Below are positions 9,103 to 17,108 of a stretch of DNA of 64,000 bases, piece after piece. This DNA is from Pseudomonas putida (GTDB taxonomy: Bacteria > Pseudomonadota > Gammaproteobacteria > Pseudomonadales > Pseudomonadaceae), in NCBI RefSeq assembly GCF_022627325.1, contig NZ_JAETZZ010000012.1:124001-188000 (forward strand). The letters are read 5' to 3'. The notes under the pieces are model-generated. The model had not been told where the DNA came from, did no database searches, and was given only the letters and a program-made list of their open reading frames with translations. Within the stretch, counting starts at the first letter, position 1; each line of letters begins with the position of its first letter. The position numbers and the translations under genes are program-made.

Positions 9103-10532
9103 TGCTGCGAAGCCAGGGTCGTTGAGGGAATATTGAGGTGCTGGCCGACCTTCAGCTGATCACTCTTGAGGCTATTGGTATTGCGCAGGCTAGCCACGCT
9201 GACCTGGTAGCGCACGGCGAGCATCGCCAGGGTCTCACCTGGGCGCACCGTGTGTTCACGCGGCCCTTGGGCGATCTTGCCGCTGTCGCGCATCCAGGCA
9301 ATGTAAGTGCCAGGCGGCGGGTTCTGCTGGAAGTACTGGCGCACACCGGTGTGGATCGACCGGGCCAATGCCTGCTGATGGCTGCGCGTGGCCAGCTTGG
9401 CAGCTTCATTATTGTTGGAGATGAACCCGGTTTCGACCAGGATCGATGGAATATCCGGCGACTTCAGTACCATGAAGCCCGCTTGCTCCACACGCCGCTT
9501 GTGCAGCGAGGTGATACGCCCCATGTTGCCCAGCACTTTTTGCCCGACGTTGAGGCTGGAACTGAGCGTTGCGGTCATCGACAGGTCGAGCAGCACACCT
9601 GCGAGCATGCGATCTTTGTCGTCCAGGCTGACGTTACCCGCGCCACCGATGAGGTCGGAGCGGTTTTCTGTGTCGGCCAGCCAGCGGGCGGTCTCGGATG
9701 TGGCGCCACGGTCGGACAGGGCGAATACCGAGGCGCCGAAGGCAGCCCGCGACGGAGCAGCGTCGGCGTGGATCGAGATGAACAGGTCGGCGCCTTTCTT
9801 GCGGGCAATCTCGGTACGTTTGCGCAGCGGAATGAAGTAGTCACCGGTACGGGTCAGTTCGGCACGGTAGCCCTTCTCGGTATTGATCTGACGCTGCAGC
9901 TCCTTGGCGATCTGCAGCACGATGTCTTTCTCATGCTGACCACGCGACCCCGAAGCCCCCGGGTCCTCACCGCCATGACCCGCGTCGATGGCGATTACGA
10001 TGTCACGCTTGCCGCTGGGTACAGGTGGCAGTTTGATCGCGGGCTGGGCCGGGCTGACCGGTACCGCTGGCGTGGTCGCCGGGGTTTGCACAGGCGCAGG
10101 CGGTGCAGCAGGTGCCGAGGCGGCGATGGCATCGGCTTCCTGGTCGTACAGGTCGACGACCAGGCGGTTGCCGTACTGGGCGTTGGGTGCCAGGGTGAAG
10201 CTTTTGGGCGTGACCGACTTTTTCAGGTCGACCACCACGCGCAGATCGTTAGGCGTACGTTGGGCGGAGCGCACGTTGCTGATGGGTGTATTGGAGGTGG
10301 CCACGTTCAACGGCGCCGCCAGTGTCGCGCCATTGATATCGATGACCAGGCGATCGGGTGCGCTGAGGGTGAAGACGCTATGCTGCACGGGGCCAGACAG
10401 GTCGAAGACCAGCCGCGTGTTGTCCGGTGCGCGCCACAGGCGCATGCTCTTGACTTGAGTGACGGCCATAGCGTCGACGGTCACCGCTGTCAGCAGCAGC
10501 CCAACTACAGCGACCAGTGCGCGTATGCGCAT
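9099..10532 (-). CDS. amiB: N-acetylmuramoyl-L-alanine amidase AmiB type, with LysM
   Basis: Periplasmic zinc amidase that cleaves the peptide stem from peptidoglycan and splits the septum during division. The 477-residue product has a signal peptide (about 1-23), an AMIN domain (about 25-130) for envelope targeting, a Pro/Ala-rich linker (about 135-170), an Amidase_3 catalytic domain (zinc ligands in IDAGHGGEDPG, HEKDIVL and ISIHADAA; catalytic Glu in LVETGFISN) and a C-terminal LysM domain (about 428-472). The AMIN-amidase-LysM layout is that of AmiB. It overlaps mutL by four bases and follows tsaE by 11 bases. Confidence 0.95.
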   Translation of the reverse strand: MRIRALVAVVGLLLTAVTVDAMAVTQVKSMRLWRAPDNTRLVFDLSGPVQHSVFTLSAPDRLVIDINGATLAAPLNVATSNTPISNVRSAQRTPNDLRVVVDLKKSVTPKSFTLAPNAQYGNRLVVDLYDQEADAIAASAPAAPPAPVQTPATTPAVPVSPAQPAIKLPPVPSGKRDIVIAIDAGHGGEDPGASGSRGQHEKDIVLQIAKELQRQINTEKGYRAELTRTGDYFIPLRKRTEIARKKGADLFISIHADAAPSRAAFGASVFALSDRGATSETARWLADTENRSDLIGGAGNVSLDDKDRMLAGVLLDLSMTATLSSSLNVGQKVLGNMGRITSLHKRRVEQAGFMVLKSPDIPSILVETGFISNNNEAAKLATRSHQQALARSIHTGVRQYFQQNPPPGTYIAWMRDSGKIAQGPREHTVRPGETLAMLAVRYQVSVASLRNTNSLKSDQLKVGQHLNIPSTTLASQQ

Positions 10533-10543
10533 ACCTACCCCAC

Positions 10544-11017
10544 TTACTGTTTATAGTGTTTGGCCAGCGCAGTGCACCAGGCCTCGCCGCGAGCCCCCTG
10601 CGGCGAAAGGATCAGCGAGCGTCCGCCCGCTTGGGGGCTTATGGTAATGGTCAGGTCAGGCTTTGGCAAAACGCCCGCACCCTTTTCTGGCCATTCGAAC
10701 AGGCACAGCGGATCTCCCTCGAAGTAGTCGCGAATGCCCATGAACTCCAGCTCTTCCGGATCGGCCAGGCGATACAGGTCGAAATGGAAGGCACGTACGT
10801 CACCAATCTCGTAAGGCTCGACCACGGTGAAGGTCGGGCTTTTCACTGCACCAGTATGGCCCAAGCCGCGAATAAGGCCACGGGACAGCGTCGTCTTGCC
10901 CGCACCCAGGTTCCCCTCGAGAAAGATGATGCCGCGACCGCCGGTCACCTCGGCCAGTGATGCACCGAATGTGACGGTGGCCTCTTCATCGGCCAGAAAC
11001 AGGGTTATGCCAGACAC
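10544..11017 (-). CDS. tsaE: tRNA threonylcarbamoyladenosine synthesis ATPase TsaE
   Basis: Small ATPase that supports TsaB-TsaD in making t6A37 in ANN-decoding tRNAs. The 157-residue protein has the P-loop GNLGAGKT at residues 35-42, the SPTFTVVEPY motif near 60-69 and FDLYRL near 79-84, all diagnostic. The start is a GTG at 11017 with a strong GGAGGAG ribosome-binding site about nine bases upstream; it lies inside the end of nnrD (13-base overlap), so translation of the two is coupled. amiB follows 11 bases later. Confidence 0.95.
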   Translation of the reverse strand: MSGITLFLADEEATVTFGASLAEVTGGRGIIFLEGNLGAGKTTLSRGLIRGLGHTGAVKSPTFTVVEPYEIGDVRAFHFDLYRLADPEELEFMGIRDYFEGDPLCLFEWPEKGAGVLPKPDLTITISPQAGGRSLILSPQGARGEAWCTALAKHYKQ

Positions 11018-11865
11018 GCAGAATGCTCCTCCAACAACTCACGAATGACCGGCGCCAGATCACTGGCCGCCAGGCCTCTACCTTTCACACCCAAACGCTC
11101 GCCGGCACAGGCGTGCAGCCACACCCCAAGACCTGCGGCGCACCAGGCATCCAGCCCTTGAGCCAACAACGCCGCCAGCACACCGGTGAGCACGTCACCC
11201 AAGCCTGCCCCCGCCATCGCCGGATGCCCGCGCTGGCACAGGGCCAACTGCCCCGATGGGTCCGCCACCAGTGTACCGGCGCCCTTGAGCACGCAAACAC
11301 TGGCATAGCGGCGCGCCAGCTTGCGCGCCGCGCCCGCCCGGTCGGCCTGCACCGCCTCGGTTGAAATGCCCAGCAGCCGCGCAGCCTCCCCCGGGTGCGG
11401 GGTGAGGATGCTGCCACTGGGTAATGCCAGGGGCGTGCGCGCCAGCAAGTTGAGCGCATCGGCATCCCACACCTGCGGCCGCTCGGCATTGGCGACAGCC
11501 GACAGCAGGCTACGCCCCCAGGCGGCCTGGCCCAGCCCCGGGCCGACCACCAGCACCGACGCGCGCTCCTGCACGCCCATCAGCTGGTTGGCCGAGCTCA
11601 CGCCCAGGCACATCGCTTCTGGCACACGGGCAAGGGCTGGGGCAACGTGCTCGGGCCGCGTTGCCACACTTACCAGCCCAGCGCCGCAGCGCAGTGAGGC
11701 TTCGGCGCTCAGCAGCACTGCGCCACCGGTACCGAGGTCGCCGCCCACCACCAATACGTGGCCGAAGTCACCTTTATGGGCGTGCGGATGCCTGGCGGGC
11801 AGACGCGGGACGGTCACGCTGCTGAGCAGGAGTGGGGCATGGCTTGGGTGCTTGGTCTGCGGCAT
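11005..11865 (-). CDS. nnrD: ADP-dependent (S)-NAD(P)H-hydrate dehydratase NnrD
   Basis: Ribokinase-like enzyme that repairs hydrated NADH and NADPH. The 286-residue product has the glycine-rich nucleotide region GHVLVVGGDLGTGGA, the WDADALNLL stretch and the GAGLGDVLTGVLAALL motif of the family. It lacks an N-terminal NnrE epimerase domain, so it is the stand-alone form; an nnrE partner is not in this window. Longer frames (to 11946) exist, but a perfect TATAAT -10 box at 11894-11899 lies upstream of the ATG at 11865 and downstream of the alternatives, and GGAG precedes this ATG. It is the first gene of the long minus-strand run. Confidence 0.88.
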   Translation of the reverse strand: MPQTKHPSHAPLLLSSVTVPRLPARHPHAHKGDFGHVLVVGGDLGTGGAVLLSAEASLRCGAGLVSVATRPEHVAPALARVPEAMCLGVSSANQLMGVQERASVLVVGPGLGQAAWGRSLLSAVANAERPQVWDADALNLLARTPLALPSGSILTPHPGEAARLLGISTEAVQADRAGAARKLARRYASVCVLKGAGTLVADPSGQLALCQRGHPAMAGAGLGDVLTGVLAALLAQGLDAWCAAGLGVWLHACAGERLGVKGRGLAASDLAPVIRELLEEHSACLA

Positions 11866-11893
11866 GGGGTCAAAGGCTCCAATGTCTGGCAGA

Positions 11894-11899
11894 ATTATA
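11894..11899 (-). promoter_or_regulatory. -10 box of the nnrD-tsaE-amiB-mutL-... transcript
   Basis: TATAAT in the minus direction, about 29 bases before the nnrD ATG, gives a leader of about 20 bases. I see no convincing -35 at 16-18 bases. The same AATTATAC segment could also supply a -10 (TATACC) for divergent queG, whose ATG is at 11931. Confidence 0.5.
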
Positions 11900-11930
11900 C
11901 CCACCTGAGCCCGTATTGCCTTGCCCATCC

Positions 11931-12995
11931 ATGTCCGCTTGCACACTTGACCTCGCCGCCCTGGCCCAATCGATCAAAAATTGGGGCCGAGAACTCGGTT
12001 TTGCCCACGTCGGCATCGCCGGTGTGGACCTTGGCGAGCACGAACAGCACCTGCAGCGCTGGCTCGACGCAGGTTACCAGGGCGAGATGGAATACCTGGC
12101 CGCTCACGATGGCAAACGCGCCCACCCCGACCAGCTGATCCCTGGCACCGTGCGGGTGGTTTCGCTGCGCATGGACTACCTGCCCGGCGATACACAGATG
12201 GCGCAACGCCTGGCCCAGCCGGAAAAAGCCTACGTCTCGCGCTATGCCCTTGGCCGCGACTACCACAAGCTGGTGCGCAAACGCGTGCAGCACCTGGCCG
12301 ATCGCATCCAGGAAGACATCGGCCCGTTCGGCTACCGGGCATTCGTCGACAGTGCTCCGGTGCTGGAAAAGGCCATTGCCGAACAGGCGGGGCTGGGCTG
12401 GATCGGCAAGAACACCCTGCTGCTCAACCGCAAGGCAGGTAGCTACTTCTTCTTGGCCGAACTTTTCGTCGACCTGCCGCTGCCCGTAGACGAGGCGCAT
12501 GCCAGCGAGCATTGCGGGCGCTGCCAGGCGTGCCTGGACATCTGCCCGACCAAGGCCTTTGTCGGGCCCTATGTGCTGGATGCCAGGCGCTGCATTTCCT
12601 ACCTGACCATCGAATTGAAAGGCGCCATTCCTGTGGAGCTGCGCGCGATGATGGGCAATCGGGTGTTCGGTTGCGATGACTGCCAGATCGTCTGCCCGTG
12701 GAATCGTTTTGCACGACCCACCCAGGAAAACGACTTCCAGCCCAGGCATGGCCTGGAGAATGCCGAGCTGGCCGAGATGTTCATGTGGGATGAAAAGACA
12801 TTTTTACGCAAGACCGAAGGCGGGCCGCTGCGGCGCGCCGGGTATGAGCGCTGGCTACGCAACCTGGCAGTGGGGCTGGGCAATGCGCCTTCGACGATTC
12901 CGGTACTGGAAGCCTTGAAGGCCCGCCGGGAAGACCCTTCGCAACTGGTGCGTGAACATGTGGAGTGGGCGCTGGCGCGGCATGGCATTACGTAG
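11931..12995 (+). CDS. queG: Epoxyqueuosine reductase QueG
   Basis: Cobalamin-dependent iron-sulfur enzyme that performs the last step of queuosine synthesis on tRNA position 34. The 354-residue protein carries two ferredoxin-type clusters: Cys195, 198, 201 and 205 (CGRCQACLDIC), and Cys221 with 248, 251 and 255 (CDDCQIVC). The N-terminal half is the cobalamin-binding region with GWIGKNTLL. The ATG at 11931 matches the family start MSACTLDLAALAQSIK; no clear ribosome-binding site precedes it, so initiation may be weak or near-leaderless. It is divergent from nnrD with a 65-base gap. Confidence 0.94.
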   Translation: MSACTLDLAALAQSIKNWGRELGFAHVGIAGVDLGEHEQHLQRWLDAGYQGEMEYLAAHDGKRAHPDQLIPGTVRVVSLRMDYLPGDTQMAQRLAQPEKAYVSRYALGRDYHKLVRKRVQHLADRIQEDIGPFGYRAFVDSAPVLEKAIAEQAGLGWIGKNTLLLNRKAGSYFFLAELFVDLPLPVDEAHASEHCGRCQACLDICPTKAFVGPYVLDARRCISYLTIELKGAIPVELRAMMGNRVFGCDDCQIVCPWNRFARPTQENDFQPRHGLENAELAEMFMWDEKTFLRKTEGGPLRRAGYERWLRNLAVGLGNAPSTIPVLEALKARREDPSQLVREHVEWALARHGIT

Positions 12996-13022
12996 CCGGG
13001 GGCGCAAAGCAGCCTCAGGCGT

Positions 13023-13634
13023 TCACTGCTGGTCGTTGTAGTGAAACTTGGGCATTTCCCAATGGAAGCGGATCGCCAATAGCCGCACCAGGAACCCACC
13101 AAACAAGGTCAGCAGCATGGCCTGCTCTGCCGGCACCTTGAAATACACACAGCCCAGGTAGAACCACGCTGCGGCAAACGACACGCTGGCATACAGCTCG
13201 CGCCGGAACACCAGCGGGATATCGTTGCAGAAAATATCCCTGAGGATCCCGCCGAACACCCCTGTAATGACGCCACTGATCGACGCCACCAACATGCCCT
13301 GCCCCATCTCGAGCGCAGTCATGCAGCCAATCAGGGTGAAAGCCACCAACCCCAAGGCATCCAGCACCAGGAACAGCGACCGCAGGCGGCGCATCATCGG
13401 TGCGATGAAAATCGTCAGCAGCGCGGCGAAGCTGGTCAGCACCAGGTATTCCGGATGCTTCACCCAAGTCAGTGGGTAGTGCCCGAGCAGCACATCACGC
13501 ACCGAGCCACCACCCAGTGCAGTCACACAGGCGATCAGCACCACGCCAAACCAGTCCATACCGCGCCGCCCGGCGGACAGAGCGCCAGTCATGGCTTCGG
13601 CAGTGATGGCGATAAGGTAGAGCATCAACAACAT
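13023..13634 (-). CDS. TRIC/UPF0126-family inner-membrane protein
   Basis: Seven-helix membrane protein of the trimeric intracellular cation channel family (bacterial YicG/YadS relatives). The 203-residue product shows the internal duplication of the family: GGGSVRDVLLG near residues 41-51 and GGILRDIFCNDIP near 125-137, each in a hydrophobic three-helix unit. Prokaryotic TRIC proteins have been described as potassium-permeable channels and some relatives as glycine transporters; the substrate here cannot be read from sequence. The start at 13634 is uncertain, as a second ATG lies three codons in and neither has a strong ribosome-binding site. Convergent with queG. Confidence 0.85.
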   Translation of the reverse strand: MLLMLYLIAITAEAMTGALSAGRRGMDWFGVVLIACVTALGGGSVRDVLLGHYPLTWVKHPEYLVLTSFAALLTIFIAPMMRRLRSLFLVLDALGLVAFTLIGCMTALEMGQGMLVASISGVITGVFGGILRDIFCNDIPLVFRRELYASVSFAAAWFYLGCVYFKVPAEQAMLLTLFGGFLVRLLAIRFHWEMPKFHYNDQQ

Positions 13635-13687
13635 GGCGCGGGTCCGTGCGGGAAAGGCGCGCAGTCTAACCAGTTGCCCAAGGCACC

Positions 13688-13718
13688 AAAAGAGGGCGCA
13701 CGCACATTCTATGCGCCC
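13688..13718 (-). terminator. Terminator after orn
   Basis: A seven-base-pair stem (GGGCGCA/TGCGCCC, 13694-13700 and 13712-13718) is followed in the minus direction by TCTTTTGG, ten bases after the orn stop. Confidence 0.65.
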
Positions 13719-13727
13719 GCTTTCACC

Positions 13728-14270
13728 TCACACCTTGATGAAGTGCGTGCGGTAGTGGCGCAGTTCGGCGATCGACTCGCGGATATCGTCCAGCGCCAGG
13801 TGGGTGCTGCCCTTCTTGAAGCTGTCCCGCACGTCCGGTGCCCAGCGCGCAGCCAGCTCCTTGACTGTGGAGACATCGAGGTTGCGATAGTGGAAGTAGT
13901 TTTCCAGGCTGCGCATATGGCGATAGAGGAAGCGGCGGTCCTGGCAGATGCTGTTGCCACAGATCGGCGACTTGCCTTTGGGGACCCATTGCTCCAGGAA
14001 GGCGATGGTCTGCGCTTCGGCCTCGGCCATGCTGACCTTGCTTTCGCGTACACGCTGGGTCAACCCCGAGCCGCCGTGGGTGCGGGTATTCCACTCATCC
14101 ATGCGCGCCAGCACTTCGTCACTGTGGTGGATGGCGATCACCGGCCCTTCGGCCAGCGTGTTCAGCTCGCTGTCAGTGACGATGGTGGCCATCTCGATGA
14201 TGACGTCGGTGTCCGGATCCAGGCCGGTCATTTCCAGATCGATCCAGATCAGGTTCTGTGGGTTCTGCAT
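13728..14270 (-). CDS. orn: Oligoribonuclease
   Basis: 3'-5' exonuclease that degrades RNA dinucleotides and clears pGpG from cyclic-di-GMP turnover, so it matters for signalling in Pseudomonas. The 180-residue protein is a DEDDh nuclease: Asp11 and Glu13 in WIDLEMTGLD, then later Asp and His residues (DRRFLYRHM, STHLALDDI). The ATG at 14270 gives the usual start MQNPQNLIWIDLEM; a frame to 14324 adds residues with no family match. It is divergent from rsgA, with a 160-base gap holding both promoters. Confidence 0.97.
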   Translation of the reverse strand: MQNPQNLIWIDLEMTGLDPDTDVIIEMATIVTDSELNTLAEGPVIAIHHSDEVLARMDEWNTRTHGGSGLTQRVRESKVSMAEAEAQTIAFLEQWVPKGKSPICGNSICQDRRFLYRHMRSLENYFHYRNLDVSTVKELAARWAPDVRDSFKKGSTHLALDDIRESIAELRHYRTHFIKV

Positions 14271-14430
14271 GAAGGGCTCCTCGTATAGGCCGTCATAGTA
14301 GCCTAGCGGCATGGACCAGCGCATTCCCGGCGCAAAGGTAACCAGAATGGTCCGCCGCCCGTCGTGCTAAACTGCCTGCCGCTTTCAATGCCCCACCACG
14401 GCTCTCTCACGCAACTCGCACGGAACACTA

Positions 14431-15462
14431 ATGGCCAAACGCCAGCTCAATCGCCGCCAGAACTGGCGTATCGAAAAGATCCAGAACGAACGCGCCGCTC
14501 GCGCCGCCAAACGCGAGCAGCATGCGCTGCAGGAGCTGGAAGGGGGTGACCTGGGGCCGGAGCAACTGGGCCTGGTGATCGCTCACTTTGGCGTACAGGT
14601 TGAGGTGGAGGCTCAGGACGGCGAGGCTGCAGGCCAGGTCGTGCGCTGCCACCTGCGCGCAAACCTGCCGGCGCTGGTCACCGGTGACCGCGTGGTCTGG
14701 CGTGCCGGCAACCAGGGCATTGGCGTAATCGTCGCGCAGATGCCGCGCAGCACCGAGCTGTGCCGGCCGAACAACCACGGTCAGCTCAAGCCGGTTGCCG
14801 CCAACGTCGACCTCATCGTCATCGTCTTCGCGCCAGCGCCCGAGCCGCATCCGAACCTGATCGACCGTTATCTGGTCGCCGCCGAGCACGCGGGCATCCG
14901 CCCACTGTTGCTGCTGAACAAAGCCGACCTGATCAACGACGAGAACGGCCCCGCACTCCATGCCTTGCTCGAGGTGTACCGCGACCTGGGCTACCCGTTG
15001 CTGGAGGTCTCTGCCCACCACGGCGACGGCATGCAGCGCCTGCAGCAGATGCTGGACGGCCATATCAGCGTGTTCGTCGGCCAGTCGGGTGTGGGCAAGT
15101 CTTCTCTGGTCAACAGCCTGCTGCCTGCTGCTGACACCCGGGTCGGCGACCTGTCCGAATGGTCGGGCCAAGGCACCCACACCACCACCACTGCGCGCCT
15201 TTACCACTTTCCCAATGGCGGCGACCTGATCGACTCGCCAGGCATCCGAGAGTTCGGCCTTGGCCATGTCAGCCGTGATGATGTGGAAGACGGCTTCATC
15301 GAGTTCCGCGACCTGTTCGGCACCTGCCGCTTTCGCGACTGCAAGCATGATCGCGAGCCAGGCTGTGCCCTGCTCAGGGCACTCGAAGATGGCCGTATCA
15401 AGCAGCAGCGCATGAACAGCTACCGCTCGATCATTGCCAGCCTGCCGGATGACAACTACTGA
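14431..15462 (+). CDS. rsgA: Ribosome small-subunit GTPase RsgA
   Basis: Circularly permuted GTPase that acts in late maturation of the 30S subunit. The 343-residue protein has an N-terminal OB-fold, then G4 (LNKADL), then G1 (GQSGVGKSSL near residues 216-225) and G3 (DSPGIREFG), which is the permuted order, and a C-terminal zinc site (CRFRDCKHDREPGC). The start MAKRQLNRRQNWRIEKIQ is the family start. The orn-rsgA divergent arrangement is normal in gammaproteobacteria. Confidence 0.97.
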   Translation: MAKRQLNRRQNWRIEKIQNERAARAAKREQHALQELEGGDLGPEQLGLVIAHFGVQVEVEAQDGEAAGQVVRCHLRANLPALVTGDRVVWRAGNQGIGVIVAQMPRSTELCRPNNHGQLKPVAANVDLIVIVFAPAPEPHPNLIDRYLVAAEHAGIRPLLLLNKADLINDENGPALHALLEVYRDLGYPLLEVSAHHGDGMQRLQQMLDGHISVFVGQSGVGKSSLVNSLLPAADTRVGDLSEWSGQGTHTTTTARLYHFPNGGDLIDSPGIREFGLGHVSRDDVEDGFIEFRDLFGTCRFRDCKHDREPGCALLRALEDGRIKQQRMNSYRSIIASLPDDNY

Positions 15463-15465
15463 TTC

Positions 15466-15492
15466 GTAGGAAATATTACCTACCCTCGTAGG
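15466..15492. promoter_or_regulatory. Operator-like array GTAGG-N8-CCTAC-N4-GTAGG
   Basis: Three five-base elements in alternating orientation (15466-15470, 15479-15483, 15488-15492) begin four bases after the rsgA stop and precede the unassigned gene at 15577. The spacing gives two overlapping inverted repeats. It could bind a dimeric regulator; no regulator is identified. Confidence 0.4.
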
Positions 15493-15576
15493 GCTCTTCC
15501 GGTTTCGCCGTCATCTATTGCCCCGCCTGCTGCTTTCCCTGATGGTCATGACTTCCTATCAGGGAGGGCAACCGCG

Positions 15577-16056
15577 ATGCCGGTTTTAAGCACTTACCGC
15601 CACGAAGAGCGGCTTGACGCCTTTATCCTCAACGAACGCCTGCTGCTCGAAAGCATTCCGACGCAGCTGGTCCTGTTCGACTGCCAAGGGCAGACCCGCG
15701 AAGATCTGTATGGCAACTTCTGCCGATCCATGGGCGATGCAACCCACTGGATTGGCCTTTTGTCCGAATGGGCCGCCGCCGACTGGTGGACACCCTGGCT
15801 GCTGGGGGCAGCAGTCATGAGCAGCCGGCGTGTCAGCCTTTATCAAAGCAACGGCGGCGCGCTACCTGAGTGTTTTGGCAGATGGCCGGTAATGCGCGAG
15901 CGCAAGCACATCGACCTGTTTGTGCGGGCCTATCACGATGAGTGCACGTTCACCCGTGCCATGACGTTACCCCCGGGACGCGGAAGCTGTGCCGACCGGG
16001 ACAATGCAGATTTCTTTCATGCGGATCTGAAGGCCAAGATCCGGCGGGGGTTCTGA
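15577..16056 (+). CDS. Unassigned 159-residue protein, possible TIR-like fold
   Basis: I do not recognise this protein with certainty. It is soluble, without signal peptide or membrane segment, and has a good AGGGAGG ribosome-binding site ten bases before the ATG. The pattern is suggestive of a small TIR-type domain: alternating hydrophobic strands early on (LVLFDC, 31-36), then ATHWIGLLSEW (55-65), the tryptophan-rich DWWTPWLLGAA (69-79), LPECFGRWPV (96-105) and IDLFVRAY (112-119). Related bacterial TIR-like proteins, as I recall them, have a glutamate in the WW-P-x-E position; here it is leucine (L75/L76), which would argue against NAD hydrolysis. It lies between rsgA and convergent motB. 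Reality of the gene is likely; the fold assignment is inference. Confidence 0.6.
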   Translation: MPVLSTYRHEERLDAFILNERLLLESIPTQLVLFDCQGQTREDLYGNFCRSMGDATHWIGLLSEWAAADWWTPWLLGAAVMSSRRVSLYQSNGGALPECFGRWPVMRERKHIDLFVRAYHDECTFTRAMTLPPGRGSCADRDNADFFHADLKAKIRRGF

Positions 16057-16062
16057 TGCATC

Positions 16063-16081
16063 GGGGCCGCTGGGCGGCCCC
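16063..16081. terminator. GC hairpin between the unassigned gene and motB
   Basis: Eight-base-pair stem GGGGCCGC/GCGGCCCC with a TGG loop, in the 29-base gap between convergent genes. No T-tract on either side, so termination is only inferred from position. Confidence 0.45.
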
Positions 16082-16085
16082 TCCG

Positions 16086-17105
16086 TCACGAGTCCTTGGG
16101 CTCGTCCATCTTCAAGGTCCCTTCCTCGAAGATGTTCAGCTTCTGGCGCAGTTCACGCGGTTGCATGGGTGCATCCTGCGCAGCAGGTGCCGCCGGCGCA
16201 CCTGGCGCAGCGCCGGCAGGCGGCGCTGGCTGGCTAGGCTGTGCAGGCGCCGTACCCTGCTCACCCTCAATGTTACGCTGGGCCTTCTTGGTCAGGACGA
16301 TGATGTCGATACGGCGGTTTACCGGGTTGAAAGGGTCTTTGCGATCGAACAGCGAAGACGACGCATAACCCACTACCCGCGCGACCTGGTCATCCGGATA
16401 GCCACCGGCAACCAGCGCCCGCCGTGCGGCATTGGCGCGATTGGCCGACAGTTCCCAGTTGCCGAACTCTCCGCTGCCCGAATAAGGCTTGGCATCGGTG
16501 TGGCCACTGACGCTGATCTTGTTCGGCACTGCCTTGATGGTGTCGGCCATGGCCAGCAGAATGTCCTCGAAATACGGCTGCAGTCGGGCACTGCCGATAT
16601 CGAACATCGGCCGGTTCTCGGCATCCATGATCTGGATGCGCAAGCCGTCCTGAGTGATCTCGAAGAGAATCTGGTCCTTGAATTTCTGCAGCTGCGGGTT
16701 TTCCTCGACCTTGTTCTGCAGCTCCTGCAACAGCAGTTCGAGGCGTTCTCGCTCAACCTGATCAGCCATGGTCTCGACCTGATCCTGGTCCAACTGGATG
16801 CTGGTATCGGGCGTAGGCTCGGACTTTTCTTCCGGGTTGATGGTCTTTTCCGGCGCAAGCTGGGGCGAACCACCAAGATCGATCACATAAGGCGTTCCGC
16901 TCTCGGAGAAACCGATCGGGTCCTTGAAGTAACCGGCAATGGCGATCTTCTGCTCGGGCGTGGCAGTGGACAGCAGCCACAGCACCAGGAAGAACGCCAT
17001 CATCGCCGTGGCGAAGTCAGCGAAAGCGATCTTCCAGGCGCCGCCATGGTGGCCACCACCGTAGCGCTTGACGCGCTTGATGATTATCGGCTGATTGTTT
17101 TCCAT
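16086..17105 (-). CDS. motB: Flagellar stator protein MotB
   Basis: Peptidoglycan-anchored half of the MotA5B2 proton-driven stator. The 339-residue protein has a short cytoplasmic tail, one membrane helix (about 26-46) carrying the proton-accepting Asp30 (KIAFADFATAMMAFF), a periplasmic linker, and an OmpA-like peptidoglycan-binding domain (about 155-275, with ISVSGHTDAKPY and NRRIDIIV). The tail after 285 is rich in Pro and Ala. It follows motA by three bases. It resembles the polar MotAB of Pseudomonas in gene order (rsgA-motB-motA region); MotCD is not here. Confidence 0.96.
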   Translation of the reverse strand: MENNQPIIIKRVKRYGGGHHGGAWKIAFADFATAMMAFFLVLWLLSTATPEQKIAIAGYFKDPIGFSESGTPYVIDLGGSPQLAPEKTINPEEKSEPTPDTSIQLDQDQVETMADQVERERLELLLQELQNKVEENPQLQKFKDQILFEITQDGLRIQIMDAENRPMFDIGSARLQPYFEDILLAMADTIKAVPNKISVSGHTDAKPYSGSGEFGNWELSANRANAARRALVAGGYPDDQVARVVGYASSSLFDRKDPFNPVNRRIDIIVLTKKAQRNIEGEQGTAPAQPSQPAPPAGAAPGAPAAPAAQDAPMQPRELRQKLNIFEEGTLKMDEPKDS

Positions 17106-17108
17106 GAC

